Assembly (NCBI RefSeq): GCF_007097395.1
Contig: NZ_VKDC01000004.1
Location: forward strand, 1 to 64,000
Source of the DNA: Fulvivirga sp. M361
GTDB lineage: Bacteria > Bacteroidota > Bacteroidia > Cytophagales > Cyclobacteriaceae
Reading direction: 5' to 3'
DNA: 64,000 nt
This document shows positions 9,092 through 18,547 of the stretch, piece after piece; position 1 is the first letter of the stretch; every line of letters starts with the position of its first letter. The translations under genes and the position numbers were made by a program. The notes under the pieces are model-generated. The model had not been told where the DNA came from. It did not search any database and worked only from the letters and a program-made list of their open reading frames with translations.

Positions 9092-9560
9092 GAATAATAA
9101 CGCGCTGTATTTTATTCTCTTGTTAAAGTTAGGTTAACCTTTTGTTAACATACCGGTAGGTCAGGGCGTCAGATTGTTTGGCCCGGATAATAGGTCGCCA
9201 AAAATCATGGATATTCAAAAGATCACACGAATACATTTCACCGACCAGTTCATCCGGCCATTTTCAATACAGGAGCTATACGCAGATCGTTGAAAACACT
9301 CCATAAACCAACAAATGGTCTGTGAAAAATTACCGGAACCGCCATTCTATGATATGAGTCTGATACTCAATATTATAAATTGAGTAAAACGATCATTTGA
9401 ATTAGTTACTATCTTGTTATATATTGGATACACTCCAAGTAATATTAAGAAGCGATTTGAAGCATAATAATTCGTTTTTAACCCCTACATTTGGTAGATT
9501 CGTTATATTTTATGTTTTTTTTGAGACTTAATTGCAATTAATCAGCTAACTAGCTCTGAT
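9092..9560. other. Divergent intergenic region, no gene seen
   Basis: About 470 bp between the leftward histidine kinase and the rightward S74 gene. It must carry both promoters. It is AT-rich towards 9560, but I see no ORF of note, no RNA gene and no clear operator. Confidence 0.5.
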
Positions 9561-12485
9561 ATGAACTTAGTCAATTATATAGCCTATGTAAGAAAGGTGG
9601 CAAGAATTATACTATTGCTCACTTTCCTTATCCCTTGTTTTCTCCATGCTCAGCAGACCGTAACCATTGGAGGGACAGAACTAAAATCAGAAGCGGTTCT
9701 CTACCTTATTCCTAATGGCAATCAAGGCCTGCTTTTACCGGCTATTGGTAATATCAACAGCTTTAATCCCGCAGATGCCGGCATGGTAGTTTTTAACAAT
9801 GCCGATAACAAAGTCCACTATTGGAATGGAAGCCAATGGATAGAAGTAGGGGGCGGCGCCTCCGGAGGAGGGGATACCTATTCCCTGCGGTTAGTAAGCA
9901 ACAACCTGGAATTATTGATCAACGGAGGCGTGCAGGACCAGGTAGCGCTGACTGACTTCACACTAGGAGGTGATCTTTCCGGTAATATACAATCTGCTAC
10001 ACTGGTGAGCATAAACGGACAAAGCCTGCCTTCAGGCACCCCTGCTACCGATCAGGTACTTGCCTATAATGGTACGTCCTGGGAATACCGTACCATACCT
10101 ACCGGCACTTTCACAGGAATAGTATCAGACGCTACATTAAGTGGTGACGGTACCTCAGGCAGCCCGCTCAGTGTGACCAGTGTCAATGATGCTGATGCTG
10201 ACCCGGCCAATGAAATACAGACGATCTCTTTTGACGGTACCACCAACACGCTTAGCTTAACAGAACCCGGACAGCCCGACCAAACGGCCGACCTGAGCAG
10301 CCTTGCAGGTAGCGGAAGCCTGACCGCCGGAACAGGTATTTCCATTACAACGGGTGTCGTTTCCAATACAGGGGACGTCAATGCTACAGACGATATGCTC
10401 ATAGCTACCTACGACGGAAATAGCAACAGCATAGTAGATAATTCGGAAAGCACCCAGGCGTTACAAGGAACTGCCGTAGTGGCAACTACTCCCACTAACG
10501 GTCAGGTATTACAATTTTCTGCAGGGCAATGGCAGCCCGCCACACTAAGTGGTACCGGAGACCTTCTAAGCGCCAATAACCTGAGCGACCTGGCCAATGC
10601 ATCCACCGCCAGAACAAACCTGGGATTACAAGGGCTGGCGATACAAAGTGCGGTGAGTGGCGGTACAGCAGGAGATATCACAGACAATACCATTGTAGAT
10701 GCTGATATTAATGCCAATGCGGATATTGCCGTATCTAAGCTTGGCCCACCGGCTGCCAAAGGCATTCTTACCACTAATGGAACCACCGTAACCTGGCTCA
10801 CCGAGGCAAGCGCCAACCGGGTTTTCGGAACAGACCTGTCCAATAACCTGGTGGGCAGGCCTGTAGTACTTAGTACCAGTGCAAGTCTGGCCCCGGATAA
10901 TAGCGGTATACGTCCTTCCGCCACCGCTTCCGACGCCAACCTCGTATCAGAGGCAGCGGTAAGAGAAGCCATTGATGCTTCCTCCGCAGGGTTCTCTACG
11001 GCGAATGAAGTACCCAGGGGTGATGGTACCGGCCTGACCTCTTCAAGTATATTCAGCAATGGGTCGGCAGTAGGGATAGGCGGCACTTTTAATGTGCTCT
11101 ATACCCTTAATGTGGGTGGTGAGTCTAACTTTGAAGATGTCGTTTACTATGGGGGTGATGAGGGTACGTCTGGTGACATCTTAACCTCTGATGGCGGGAG
11201 CGGCCCACCGGCTTGGACAGACCCTGGTAGTCTGGGACTTGCTGCTGACTTACAAGACGCCTATGATGGCGGAGGGACAATACAACTCTCTAATGCAGAC
11301 CCCGGATTTACCATTAATAGCTCCGTAGGAAATCCATTGCTTGTCACGGATAATACCAACTTTAGAATGGGTATAGGAACTTCCAGTCCCGGCCTCATAT
11401 TAGAAGTTGAAGCGGTGACCGATGGTGAACCCGCCAATTCCGGAACTACAGCATCCGGTGTTATACGTCATGCGGTACAAGGCTCTCCGATTGTTCTTGA
11501 CGTAGGGATTGCCGATGATAGTTACTCAGGAGCCTGGTTACAGGCACATCATTCAACGGATCAATCTATTCATCAAGAGATTCTGTTAAATCCAAACGGA
11601 GGAAATATAGGAATAGGTACGACAGCGCCCAATGTAGCGCTGCATGTTAATAATGCTTCTACAGGATCTGCCATCCAGCTGACGGCCAATGGACAGACTG
11701 CGGCAACGGATGGTTTATCCATAGTAATGAATTCCTTGCAGCAGGCATCCATACTAAACCGTGAAAATCAACCCCTTTACCTTGGAACTAACGGTGCAAC
11801 CCGGCTCGCTATTCAAGGAGATGGTGATGTGGGTATTGGTACGGTTACTCCCGGATCTAAATTACATGTAAGACATCTGGGCGGTGTTGGTCAGTCCTCT
11901 TTAGGCGAGGGCCTTTCCTTATCCAATGCCACTCGCACCTCTACCTGGGAGATATCTCACGAGTATAGCGCCATAGCATCTTTCGAAGACCTTCAGTTTA
12001 GCTATAACGGAAGTTTAGTAGCTACAATCGCACAAAATGGAGATTACTCTGCCATATCAGATAAAAGACTTAAAAAAGACATCAGGGATCTAAACAACGT
12101 TCTTGAAACGGTTATGAAATTACGTCCTGTCCATTACAGATTTAAGAAAGGGGACGGGAATGAGGAGATTGGCCTTATTGCTCAAGAAGTATTGGAGTTA
12201 TTTCCGGCCCTGGTAAGTGGGACGGGGGGCGTTAAAAGCAATGGAGAAGTGGATTACTACACCATGAGTTATGCAAACATGTCAGTAGTAAGTATTAAGG
12301 CCATCCAGGAGCAACAGGAAATCATCGCCCGGCAGCAAGATGAGATCAACCAGTTAAAAGCAGCGCTGGCAAAATCAGAAGCAAGTAGTACAAAAGTGGA
12401 AACCGAGCTTGAAACCCTGAAGGCCCAGGTCAGTAAGTTGGCCAATATCATTCAGGCTGAGGCCAGAAACGCCAGTAACCGATGA
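9561..12485 (+). CDS. Exported surface/fibre protein with C-terminal S74 (endosialidase chaperone) domain
   Basis: 974 residues. An N-terminal hydrophobic signal (IILLLTFLIPCFLHAQ, ending near residue 31) is followed by a long low-complexity beta-rich stretch, with many Gly/Asn/Thr/Ser and repeated SGTG and GIGT-like turns, typical of bacterial and phage fibre shafts. The C-terminus has the peptidase S74 intramolecular chaperone: S833 starts SDKRLKKDIRDL and is the expected self-cleavage serine, followed by RPVHYRFKKGDGNEEIGLIA and a terminal coiled coil (about 915-965). In this family the domain trimerises the shaft and then cuts itself off. It is the first gene of an operon with a gliding-motility-CTD protein and a PorP/SprF protein, so its export by T9SS is likely though it lacks an obvious sorting tail. 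Confidence 0.8.
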   Translation: MNLVNYIAYVRKVARIILLLTFLIPCFLHAQQTVTIGGTELKSEAVLYLIPNGNQGLLLPAIGNINSFNPADAGMVVFNNADNKVHYWNGSQWIEVGGGASGGGDTYSLRLVSNNLELLINGGVQDQVALTDFTLGGDLSGNIQSATLVSINGQSLPSGTPATDQVLAYNGTSWEYRTIPTGTFTGIVSDATLSGDGTSGSPLSVTSVNDADADPANEIQTISFDGTTNTLSLTEPGQPDQTADLSSLAGSGSLTAGTGISITTGVVSNTGDVNATDDMLIATYDGNSNSIVDNSESTQALQGTAVVATTPTNGQVLQFSAGQWQPATLSGTGDLLSANNLSDLANASTARTNLGLQGLAIQSAVSGGTAGDITDNTIVDADINANADIAVSKLGPPAAKGILTTNGTTVTWLTEASANRVFGTDLSNNLVGRPVVLSTSASLAPDNSGIRPSATASDANLVSEAAVREAIDASSAGFSTANEVPRGDGTGLTSSSIFSNGSAVGIGGTFNVLYTLNVGGESNFEDVVYYGGDEGTSGDILTSDGGSGPPAWTDPGSLGLAADLQDAYDGGGTIQLSNADPGFTINSSVGNPLLVTDNTNFRMGIGTSSPGLILEVEAVTDGEPANSGTTASGVIRHAVQGSPIVLDVGIADDSYSGAWLQAHHSTDQSIHQEILLNPNGGNIGIGTTAPNVALHVNNASTGSAIQLTANGQTAATDGLSIVMNSLQQASILNRENQPLYLGTNGATRLAIQGDGDVGIGTVTPGSKLHVRHLGGVGQSSLGEGLSLSNATRTSTWEISHEYSAIASFEDLQFSYNGSLVATIAQNGDYSAISDKRLKKDIRDLNNVLETVMKLRPVHYRFKKGDGNEEIGLIAQEVLELFPALVSGTGGVKSNGEVDYYTMSYANMSVVSIKAIQEQQEIIARQQDEINQLKAALAKSEASSTKVETELETLKAQVSKLANIIQAEARNASNR

Positions 12486-13546
12486 AAAGCCTCTTAAGCC
12501 TTTTACTTTCCATTTACTCTGTGACAGGTCTGTCCCAGTTCACTAACAGTAACACATTAGTGAGTAGTAGCGGCACCACTGTAGTCACCAACACTTCAGT
12601 AGTTAATACAGGTACTCTATCTCTGCAAGGTGAGTTAGTATTAAATGGTGGAGGTACATTTACCACAAACAGCGCCATCCGTATTCCGGGGCTTACCCTT
12701 CAAACGGGCAGTTATGCTACTTCCGGGCAGATAACTGTGACGGATAACCTGACTTTACAGTCCGGCACTTTTTTGCCGGATGCCGATGCACAATTCATTG
12801 TTGGCCCAAATGCCGTTATTACGAGACAGGAGGGTTACGTGGCCGGCACATTATACCATCAAGGTGCCGGTGATAAATTTTTTCCCATAGGCACTGCAGA
12901 TACCTATACTCCTGTCAGTCTTACAGAAGTTCAAAATGCTACTGAAGCACTTGTAGGCATAAGGGCGGTAAACCAGGATATTGGCATTAACACTGCCGTT
13001 TTACCGGTATCCATTAATAATGTATCTTCCGATTGGTATTGGGAAATTCTGGCGGAAAATACATTCAACGGTGCCCGGATCGCCTTACCGGTTTTGCCTG
13101 AAGATAGTGAATTGCTTTCTTCAGGAAATGTAGAAGGTGTAGTGGTAGAAGTAAGTGACGACCTATCGCAGGCAAACAGCCTGGGAAGAGGCTCCGGTTC
13201 AGACGGCACCCAAGTGGTAAGCCGGGATATCACCACCGGCCCCATCGTAACCCTGGGAGCCAGAAATATTGTACAGGTAGTTATTCGCAATCTCATTACC
13301 CCTAACGGAGATAATGAAAACGATTATCTCTTCATAGAAAATCTGGAGCTGATAGAGGGCACTAAAAAAGTATACTTCCTGGATCGCTGGGGGGCTAACA
13401 CGGGCAACAATATCATGGATTTTGTAAATGATGACCCGGGGCTGACCGCGTTTTTCGAACGCTTTGAATCCGGTAATTACATCTGCGTATTACAGCTGGA
13501 AGACGGCAGAAAGATCAAACAGCCTGTAACCATTCTAAAAGAGTAA
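12482..13546 (+). CDS. T9SS cargo with gliding-motility-associated C-terminal domain
   Basis: 354 residues with signal peptide MKSLLSLLLSIYSVTGLSQ. The central part is beta-rich and low in complexity. The last ~85 residues (from about 268, IRNLITPNGDNENDYLFIEN, to the end KQPVTILKE) match the gliding-motility-associated/CHU-type C-terminal domain, a type B T9SS sorting signal. Its start overlaps the S74 gene by 4 bp, and the PorP/SprF gene follows after 5 bp. In Bacteroidota such cargo proteins commonly travel with a PorP/SprF-like partner encoded next door, which fits here. The function beyond surface localisation is unknown. Confidence 0.82.
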   Translation: MKSLLSLLLSIYSVTGLSQFTNSNTLVSSSGTTVVTNTSVVNTGTLSLQGELVLNGGGTFTTNSAIRIPGLTLQTGSYATSGQITVTDNLTLQSGTFLPDADAQFIVGPNAVITRQEGYVAGTLYHQGAGDKFFPIGTADTYTPVSLTEVQNATEALVGIRAVNQDIGINTAVLPVSINNVSSDWYWEILAENTFNGARIALPVLPEDSELLSSGNVEGVVVEVSDDLSQANSLGRGSGSDGTQVVSRDITTGPIVTLGARNIVQVVIRNLITPNGDNENDYLFIENLELIEGTKKVYFLDRWGANTGNNIMDFVNDDPGLTAFFERFESGNYICVLQLEDGRKIKQPVTILKE

Positions 13547-13551
13547 ATAAT

Positions 13552-14709
13552 ATGCTTAAAAGGTCCATAGCTGCTTTATTGCTCTTTCTTTGCCTGGCAT
13601 GTTTGCCATCACAAGCACAGGATATACCGTTATTCAGTCAGAAACTTACCAACTCGTTTATCTATAACCCCGCTGTAGCAGGTCATACGCATGGTTCGCT
13701 GACGCTGGGCCATCGAAAGACCTTTAATGACTTTGCCAGAAACAACTATTTCAGTTTTCATACGCCTTTTGGCGATCATAAATATGGCGTAGGCGTCAAT
13801 CTCTTTACGGAACGGATCAATTTTATTGAAAATATCTACGCATCAGGGGCGTTTGCCTATCATCTGAATTTTGGGAGAAACAGTGCTCTCTCCCTGGGTG
13901 TATCCGCAGAACTTAACCGGATACAATTCGACCCCGGCGAAATCAACTTTGAAGGTGGAGACCAGGACCCGTTTTTTACCAATTTCAGCGCTGAAAATGA
14001 TATTGACTTCAGTTTTGGCCTGCACTACCAACACCAATATTTCAAAGTAGGCTTAGCCGCTAACCGGCTGGCTACAAGTTTCATCAAAGAAGAAGGCAGC
14101 ACCGTACTCTCTGACTTTTATTCAGCCACCGTTTCAGGACTTATCCCTTTCCGCGGGGGGCAGGATATTTTAGAACCCACCTTTAACTTCAGGAAACTGA
14201 GCAACGCCAGTGAGATCTGGGATGTAGGAGTATATTATACGTACAGTAACATGCTGTTAGGTGGCGCCGCCTGGAGAGAAGGAGACATTTTAAGCCTGAC
14301 GGCAGGCATTAAGATCGCCAAAAGGATACTGATCGGTTACAGCCATGAGATCCCTAACGGTGATTTTGACCTGGGCGCCACCAATGAAATAACGTTACGT
14401 CTTGATTTCAGTGACAAAACGTACCAGGACCGTTTCAAACAAGACTATAAAAGTGGCCTGGCATTCAGAAGAAAAACATTGTCATCTGCCGCTAAACGTG
14501 GTAGAAGCGTAGGCGCTAAAAGTCCAAAAGCGCTCGCTAAACGCAGGAAGAAGCTCAAAAACCTTAAATCACCCAACCAGCGCTATAACAATACCAAGAA
14601 GCTCTCTAAGGTGAGAAGCAAAAAGTTCAACGTTCAAAAAAGAAGGCGAAAGAATTACAAAAGGTCAAGGAAAGGCAGGAAACCCTCCCCTTACAAACGA
14701 AGGAGATAA
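13552..14709 (+). CDS. PorP/SprF-family type IX secretion membrane protein with basic tail
   Basis: 385 residues with a signal peptide ending near SQAQ (about 23). Residues 24-295 follow the PorP/SprF pattern: an early DIPLFSQ...FIYNPAVAG, a GHRKTF segment and alternating strands of an outer-membrane barrel. Such proteins anchor or present type B T9SS cargo at the surface. After the barrel comes an unusual ~90-residue Lys/Arg/Ser-rich extension (ending KGRKPSPYKRRR) that has no place in a barrel and could bind polyanions such as DNA, lipopolysaccharide or surface polysaccharide. It is the last gene of the S74 operon. Confidence 0.85.
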   Translation: MLKRSIAALLLFLCLACLPSQAQDIPLFSQKLTNSFIYNPAVAGHTHGSLTLGHRKTFNDFARNNYFSFHTPFGDHKYGVGVNLFTERINFIENIYASGAFAYHLNFGRNSALSLGVSAELNRIQFDPGEINFEGGDQDPFFTNFSAENDIDFSFGLHYQHQYFKVGLAANRLATSFIKEEGSTVLSDFYSATVSGLIPFRGGQDILEPTFNFRKLSNASEIWDVGVYYTYSNMLLGGAAWREGDILSLTAGIKIAKRILIGYSHEIPNGDFDLGATNEITLRLDFSDKTYQDRFKQDYKSGLAFRRKTLSSAAKRGRSVGAKSPKALAKRRKKLKNLKSPNQRYNNTKKLSKVRSKKFNVQKRRRKNYKRSRKGRKPSPYKRRR

Positions 14710-14798
14710 CCCCCACCCCGTGAACGGTTTTGCATCAAAGCTCTTCACACCATGACCATGCTCCAAGCCCTATGCCCCATAGCCGTCAGGTTAAGGAT

Positions 14799-15125
14799 AC
14801 ATTAGGCCACTCATGATAATTCATATAAAACTGTGCGGCTGGTGGTCCACGGGTAGTGCGGTCCGTTTGAGGGTGGTGTTTAGGCAGGCCTAAGGAGCTG
14901 GTTTTGTACGTTTTGCGGGGAAAACGGACTTTAGCCGTGGCGCCCTTTTCTTTTGTTTCGTTTTCTTTTGGGCGTGCAAAAAAAATGAAAACCGAACTTA
15001 GAACTCCAAAAAGTCGCTAAATCACCGGATTTCGAGGTAAAAGATCATCTCCTGGTTTTGAAAAAATGCTAATCAAAGGCAATAAGGATCACTTTTACAC
15101 ATAAATTATTTTTCATGAGCGGCCT
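14799..15125 (+). repeat. Dispersed ~325-bp repeat, copy A
   Basis: Aligned by eye with 39060-39385, it matches along its length with scattered substitutions and is strongest from the GTGCGGCTGG block to the TTTCGAGGTAA block. It contains a pyrimidine-rich core with the inverted ends GCCCTTTTC/CTTTTGGGC. The match starts near ATTAGG and fades after TTATTTTTCATGAG. No conserved reading frame is evident. Confidence 0.75.
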
Positions 15126-15257
15126 ACATTAATGGGTTCTTCAAGTAAGCGGCTCTTGATGATATCGGGCATTTGCTGGCGATACAGTGACTATTTTTTC
15201 TTTTTCCGCAAGGCAGTCCCCTTGTTTTTCTCTGTTCACTACCGATGTAGTCTGGCT

Positions 15258-15322
15258 GTTACACAAAGCCCTCAAAGAAGCTCAGAGGAGCACAAAGGGT
15301 GAATAGAGTATCTTTGTGTAAC
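15258..15322. repeat. Long inverted repeat/hairpin
   Basis: GTTACACAAAG at 15258-15268 and CTTTGTGTAAC at 15312-15322 are perfect 11-bp inverted arms. Further weaker CACAAAG/CTTTGTG pairs lie around them. It lies within the candidate mobile element, with no T tract to mark it as a terminator. Confidence 0.5.
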
Positions 15323-15426
15323 TCAGTGGAGCTCTGTGGACTTTGTGTCATAACCAAAATCAGGGATGGTCTGAATAGATCAGGAGAGTAGCAACCTTAA
15401 CCTGACGGCTATGGCCCTATGCGCCG

Positions 15427-16494
15427 TCATTTGATCCCCAAAATTTTCTTATTCAACTCCGCATCCGAACCACTGCCGGCAAAGTCATCAAAGGCTTTTT
15501 CAGTCACCTCTATGATATGACGCTGGATAAAAGGAGCGCCTTCCCGGGCGCCTTGTTCCGGGCTTTTGATGCAGCATTCCCACTCCATTACTGCCCAGCC
15601 GTCATACCCGTACTGTGACAGCTTGCTGAAAATAGCGCCAAAATCTACCTGCCCGTCTCCCAGAGAGCGGAACCTTCCGGGACGATCTACCCAGCCGGAG
15701 TACCCCCCATACACCCCGCTTTTACCGGTAGCATTAAACTCCGCATCTTTCACATGAAACATCCGGATAAACTCATGGTAATGATCTATATACGCCAGGT
15801 AGTCCAGCTGTTGCAGTACAAAATGACTGGGATCGTACAGCATCTTTACGCGGCTGTGCTTACCCGTAGCTTCAAAGAAACGTTCGAAGGTAATGCCGTC
15901 ATGCAGGTCTTCCCCGGGGTGGATCTCATAGCAGGCGTCCACACCACATTCGTCAAAGGCATTTAAGAGGGGTAACCATCGTTTGGCCAGCTCTGCAAAA
16001 GCATCTTCCACCAGTCCCGCAGGGCGTTGCGGCCAGGGATACAAGAATGGCCAGGCCAGGGCACCTGAAAAAGTAGCATGCACATCGATCCCCATATGCT
16101 GACTGGCTTTGGCCGCCATTTTTACCTGCTCCACCGCCCATGCCGTGCGGCCTTTGGGATTATTATGGAGCTCAGCCGGAGCAAAAGCATCAAACATGGT
16201 ATCATAGGCAGGATGTACGGCCACCAGCTGGCCTTGCAGGTGGGTACTCAGCTCCGTGATCTCCAACCCGGCGTTTTGTGCTATTCCTTTTATCTCATCT
16301 GCGTAGGTCTTGCTGGTGGCCGCTTTTTCCAGGTCAATGGCCCGGGAGTCCCAGGTAGGGATCTGGATCCCTTTGTACCCCAGGGCAGCAGCCCATTCAC
16401 AAATGCTTTTAAAGTCATTAAAAGGGGCTTTGTCATCCATGAATTGCGCCAGGAAGATGGCCGGCCCTTTTATCGTTGTTAGTTTTTTGCTCAT
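15427..16494 (-). CDS. Sugar phosphate isomerase/epimerase (xylose-isomerase-like TIM barrel)
   Basis: 355 residues, cytoplasmic. The AP-endonuclease-2/xylose-isomerase-like fold is supported by the metal-site pattern: an E in YEIHPGED (about 195), YDPSHF, FHVKDAE and a late E in VMEWECC. Such enzymes isomerise or epimerise keto-sugars and inositols. It lies 10 bp downstream of a Gfo/Idh/MocA oxidoreductase gene in the same orientation. That pairing is typical of inositol or rare-sugar oxidation pathways, where the dehydrogenase makes a keto-sugar and the TIM-barrel enzyme rearranges it. The substrate cannot be read from sequence. The gene ends 5 bp from a candidate mobile element. Confidence 0.82.
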   Translation of the reverse strand: MSKKLTTIKGPAIFLAQFMDDKAPFNDFKSICEWAAALGYKGIQIPTWDSRAIDLEKAATSKTYADEIKGIAQNAGLEITELSTHLQGQLVAVHPAYDTMFDAFAPAELHNNPKGRTAWAVEQVKMAAKASQHMGIDVHATFSGALAWPFLYPWPQRPAGLVEDAFAELAKRWLPLLNAFDECGVDACYEIHPGEDLHDGITFERFFEATGKHSRVKMLYDPSHFVLQQLDYLAYIDHYHEFIRMFHVKDAEFNATGKSGVYGGYSGWVDRPGRFRSLGDGQVDFGAIFSKLSQYGYDGWAVMEWECCIKSPEQGAREGAPFIQRHIIEVTEKAFDDFAGSGSDAELNKKILGIK

Positions 16495-16504
16495 CGGTTT
16501 ATTG

Positions 16505-17644
16505 TTAAAATTCTAACCATTGGTTCCCGGCTTTCGATGACTCTACCGCCTTTTCTATAAAGTTCATCCCTCGAACGCCATCGCGTATGTCAGGGTAGGC
16601 ACCTTCGGCTACCTGCTCCCCCCGGATGGCCCGGGCGGCGCCTTTGTAAATATTGCCCATGGCATCAAAGATCCCTTCAGGATGGCCCGGAGCTATTTTT
16701 GTAGCCTCCTGGGAAAACCCGGAATTGTAAGGGTTGGCCGGTTTTAACACCTGCATAGGCTCCCCTTCTTTGAGGTGGTACAGATAATTGGGGTTTTCCT
16801 GCTCCCACCGGAAGCCCCCTTTACGGCCATACACCGCAATAGTAAGATTATTCTCTTCACCGGTAGCTACCTGGCTGGCACGGACAATGCCCCGCACATC
16901 ATTATCCAGGCGAAGCAATACCGTACCGTCTATGTCCAGCGGATTATCCGGGTATAACGTATGCAGATCCGCCAGCACCTTCTTCACTTCCAGGCCGGTG
17001 GTGTACTCGATCATGTTGAACGCATGCACTCCAATGTCTCCCATACAACTGCTGATGCCTGCCTTTTCCGGGTCCAGGCGCCAGATGCCTTTTCTCGTTT
17101 CCGCCGAATGGACCACCGGGTTGATCCACCCCTGGTAGTATTGCGCATCTACCTTTTGGATCTCACCGATCACCCCCGAAGCGATCATCGCTTTCATCTG
17201 GCGCACCATAGGGTAGCCCGTATAGGTATGAGTAACACAGAATACCACCGAATGCTTTTTCACCATCGACTGCAAGTACAGCGCTTCCGCATGGCTGATG
17301 GTAATAGGTTTATCGCTAATGACGTGAAAACCGGACTCTATCAACGCTTTGGCCGCATCATAGTGCAGGTAGTTAGGCGTGACGATCACCACCGCTTCCA
17401 TACGCTCTTCCAGAGGCAGTGCTGATTCACCTTGTATCAAAGCCGGCACATCCTCGTATACCCGCTTATCATCCAGCTGTAATCCCCGGGCAAAATCTTT
17501 CGCCCCGGAAAAATCAGAGCTGAAAGCACCTCCTGTCAGTTCATAATCTTCTGTCATATAGGCAGCTATCCGATGGGCAATCCCGATGAACGACCCATGG
17601 CCACCCCCGACCATTCCGAGCTTTATTCTTTTATGCTTTTTCAT
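16505..17644 (-). CDS. Gfo/Idh/MocA-family NAD(P)-dependent oxidoreductase
   Basis: 379 residues. The N-terminal Rossmann fold shows GMVGGGHGSFIG (about 10-21). The family motif DKP (about 115, VISDKPITISHAEA) supplies the lysine and proline near the nicotinamide, and GDIGVHAFNMIEY (about 200-212) carries the catalytic His region. There is no signal peptide, so it is cytoplasmic, unlike the exported TAT-dependent relatives. It is the first gene of a two-gene operon with the TIM-barrel isomerase. The upstream non-coding region has a palindromic AAACGTTT at 18148-18155 that could belong to a LacI-type operator, though it is far (500 bp) from the start. Confidence 0.87.
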   Translation of the reverse strand: MKKHKRIKLGMVGGGHGSFIGIAHRIAAYMTEDYELTGGAFSSDFSGAKDFARGLQLDDKRVYEDVPALIQGESALPLEERMEAVVIVTPNYLHYDAAKALIESGFHVISDKPITISHAEALYLQSMVKKHSVVFCVTHTYTGYPMVRQMKAMIASGVIGEIQKVDAQYYQGWINPVVHSAETRKGIWRLDPEKAGISSCMGDIGVHAFNMIEYTTGLEVKKVLADLHTLYPDNPLDIDGTVLLRLDNDVRGIVRASQVATGEENNLTIAVYGRKGGFRWEQENPNYLYHLKEGEPMQVLKPANPYNSGFSQEATKIAPGHPEGIFDAMGNIYKGAARAIRGEQVAEGAYPDIRDGVRGMNFIEKAVESSKAGNQWLEF

Positions 17645-17679
17645 AATATGGGAATTTAAAAATTATTGAGGAGAAACTG

Positions 17680-17861
17680 GATTCTGGATGCTAGATTCTG
17701 GATGCTAGATTCTGGGTGCTGGATTCTGGGTGCTGGATTCTGGATGCTAGATTCTGGATGCTAGATTCTGGATGCTAGATTCTGGGTGCTAGATTCTGGG
17801 TGCTGGATTCTTGGTGCTGGATTCTTGGTGCTGGATTCTTGGTGCTGGGTGCTGGGTGCTA
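17680..17861 (+). repeat. 14-bp tandem repeat (minisatellite)
   Basis: Twelve contiguous 14-bp units of the form GATTCTGGATGCTA run from 17680 to 17847, followed by a degenerate tail of GGTGCTG. Units differ at three positions (A/G at 9, G/T at 7, A/G at 14), and the variants cluster in runs, as expected from slippage or unequal exchange. No spacers separate the units. It lies just upstream of the oxidoreductase operon start and could vary in length between strains. Confidence 0.9.
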
Positions 17862-18207
17862 GTCATAGGATACGGTTGAGGTTAGTGTGGATATCGATTA
17901 AAGTAAGCAAGTATTAATTCCCGTTAATTCCCGTTAAGCTTACAACTTCAAAAAGCCAGTCGCCAGGAACAAGCACCCAGCATCCGGCGACCAGCGACCC
18001 GACACAAAGACAAAACGTCATTTTTAAAGTTAAAGCGTTTTTTCACCCTAAAATCACACAAAAATAGCCGATAAGTGCCAATTAAAATTTTTCTCGCTGA
18101 CAATTAAGAAGTTACCAAATTGTTCAAAAATTAATGGAATTTCTGCGAAACGTTTTACCACTTTTGGGTCTCTTCTATACACAGGGCAACTAAAAAGTTA
18201 TGATTTA

Positions 18208-18229
18208 GGCCCGCCAAATGAGGCGGGCC
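18208..18229. repeat. GC-rich hairpin
   Basis: GGCCCGCC and GGCGGGCC form a perfect 8-bp stem around a six-base loop. Neither side has a proper T tract, so a terminator is only possible. It lies in the 900-bp non-coding stretch between the oxidoreductase operon and the MauE-like gene. Confidence 0.45.
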
Positions 18230-18340
18230 GCATAACGATCCTACTTCGCTAAAGTGTCGTAGGGTGAAAGAAAAAAATATTGTTACTATAACGTTCGTAG
18301 TACTATACTATCGAAAACCAATTTAACCTAAACCAATATT

Positions 18341-18395
18341 GATGTGAAACCCCAGGCATCCTATGGCCTGGGCTTACATCAAAACCCTAAGGGGT
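18341..18395 (+). promoter_or_regulatory. Structured leader upstream of the MauE-like gene
   Basis: A long imperfect stem runs 18341-18380: GATGT pairs with ACATC, then CCCAGGC with GCCTGGG after a small internal loop, closing on a seven-base loop. It is followed at once by a second small stem, ACCC/GGGT (18384-18395). The pair lies ~150 bp before the MauE-like start codon, on the strand of that gene. It does not match a riboswitch class I know. It could be a leader RNA element or the end of a small RNA. Confidence 0.3.
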
Positions 18396-18547
18396 CGTAA
18401 TTAAAGTTCCCTTACTTCTGATAGACCGGGTAGGATTAACCACCTGCTGTATATGGTCTCGTTCTAAACGCCCTGTTGTTCTTGTCTTCTGAATTTAAGT
18501 ATACATAAACCCCCAGGGTTGGTGCACTACCGGCTCGTACAAAAATT

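Larger units (their letters stand above)
14777..15414. mobile_element. Candidate miniature transposable element
   Basis: The 638-bp interval is bounded by perfect 20-bp inverted repeats: CCATAGCCGTCAGGTTAAGG at 14777-14796 and its reverse complement at 15395-15414. The octamer CCCTATGC flanks both sides (14768-14775 and 15415-15422), as expected for a target-site duplication, with one extra base on the left. Inside there is no transposase-sized ORF. It holds a dispersed ~325-bp repeat and a long hairpin. It sits directly against the stop codon of the leftward isomerase gene. Termini plus duplication suggest a non-autonomous element; the mobilising transposase is not in the window. Confidence 0.45.

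Noticed and set aside
10502-11086. 194-residue ORF antisense to the S74 gene
   Set aside because: Shadow of a GC-rich repetitive coding sequence with Ala/Ser/Leu bias; no start signal or homology.
17680-17861. Possible CRISPR array
   Set aside because: The 14-bp units are directly adjacent without spacers and no cas genes are present; it is a minisatellite.
18208-18229. Terminator for a rightward transcript
   Set aside because: The stem is strong but there is no T tract on either side and no gene upstream to terminate; listed only as a hairpin.
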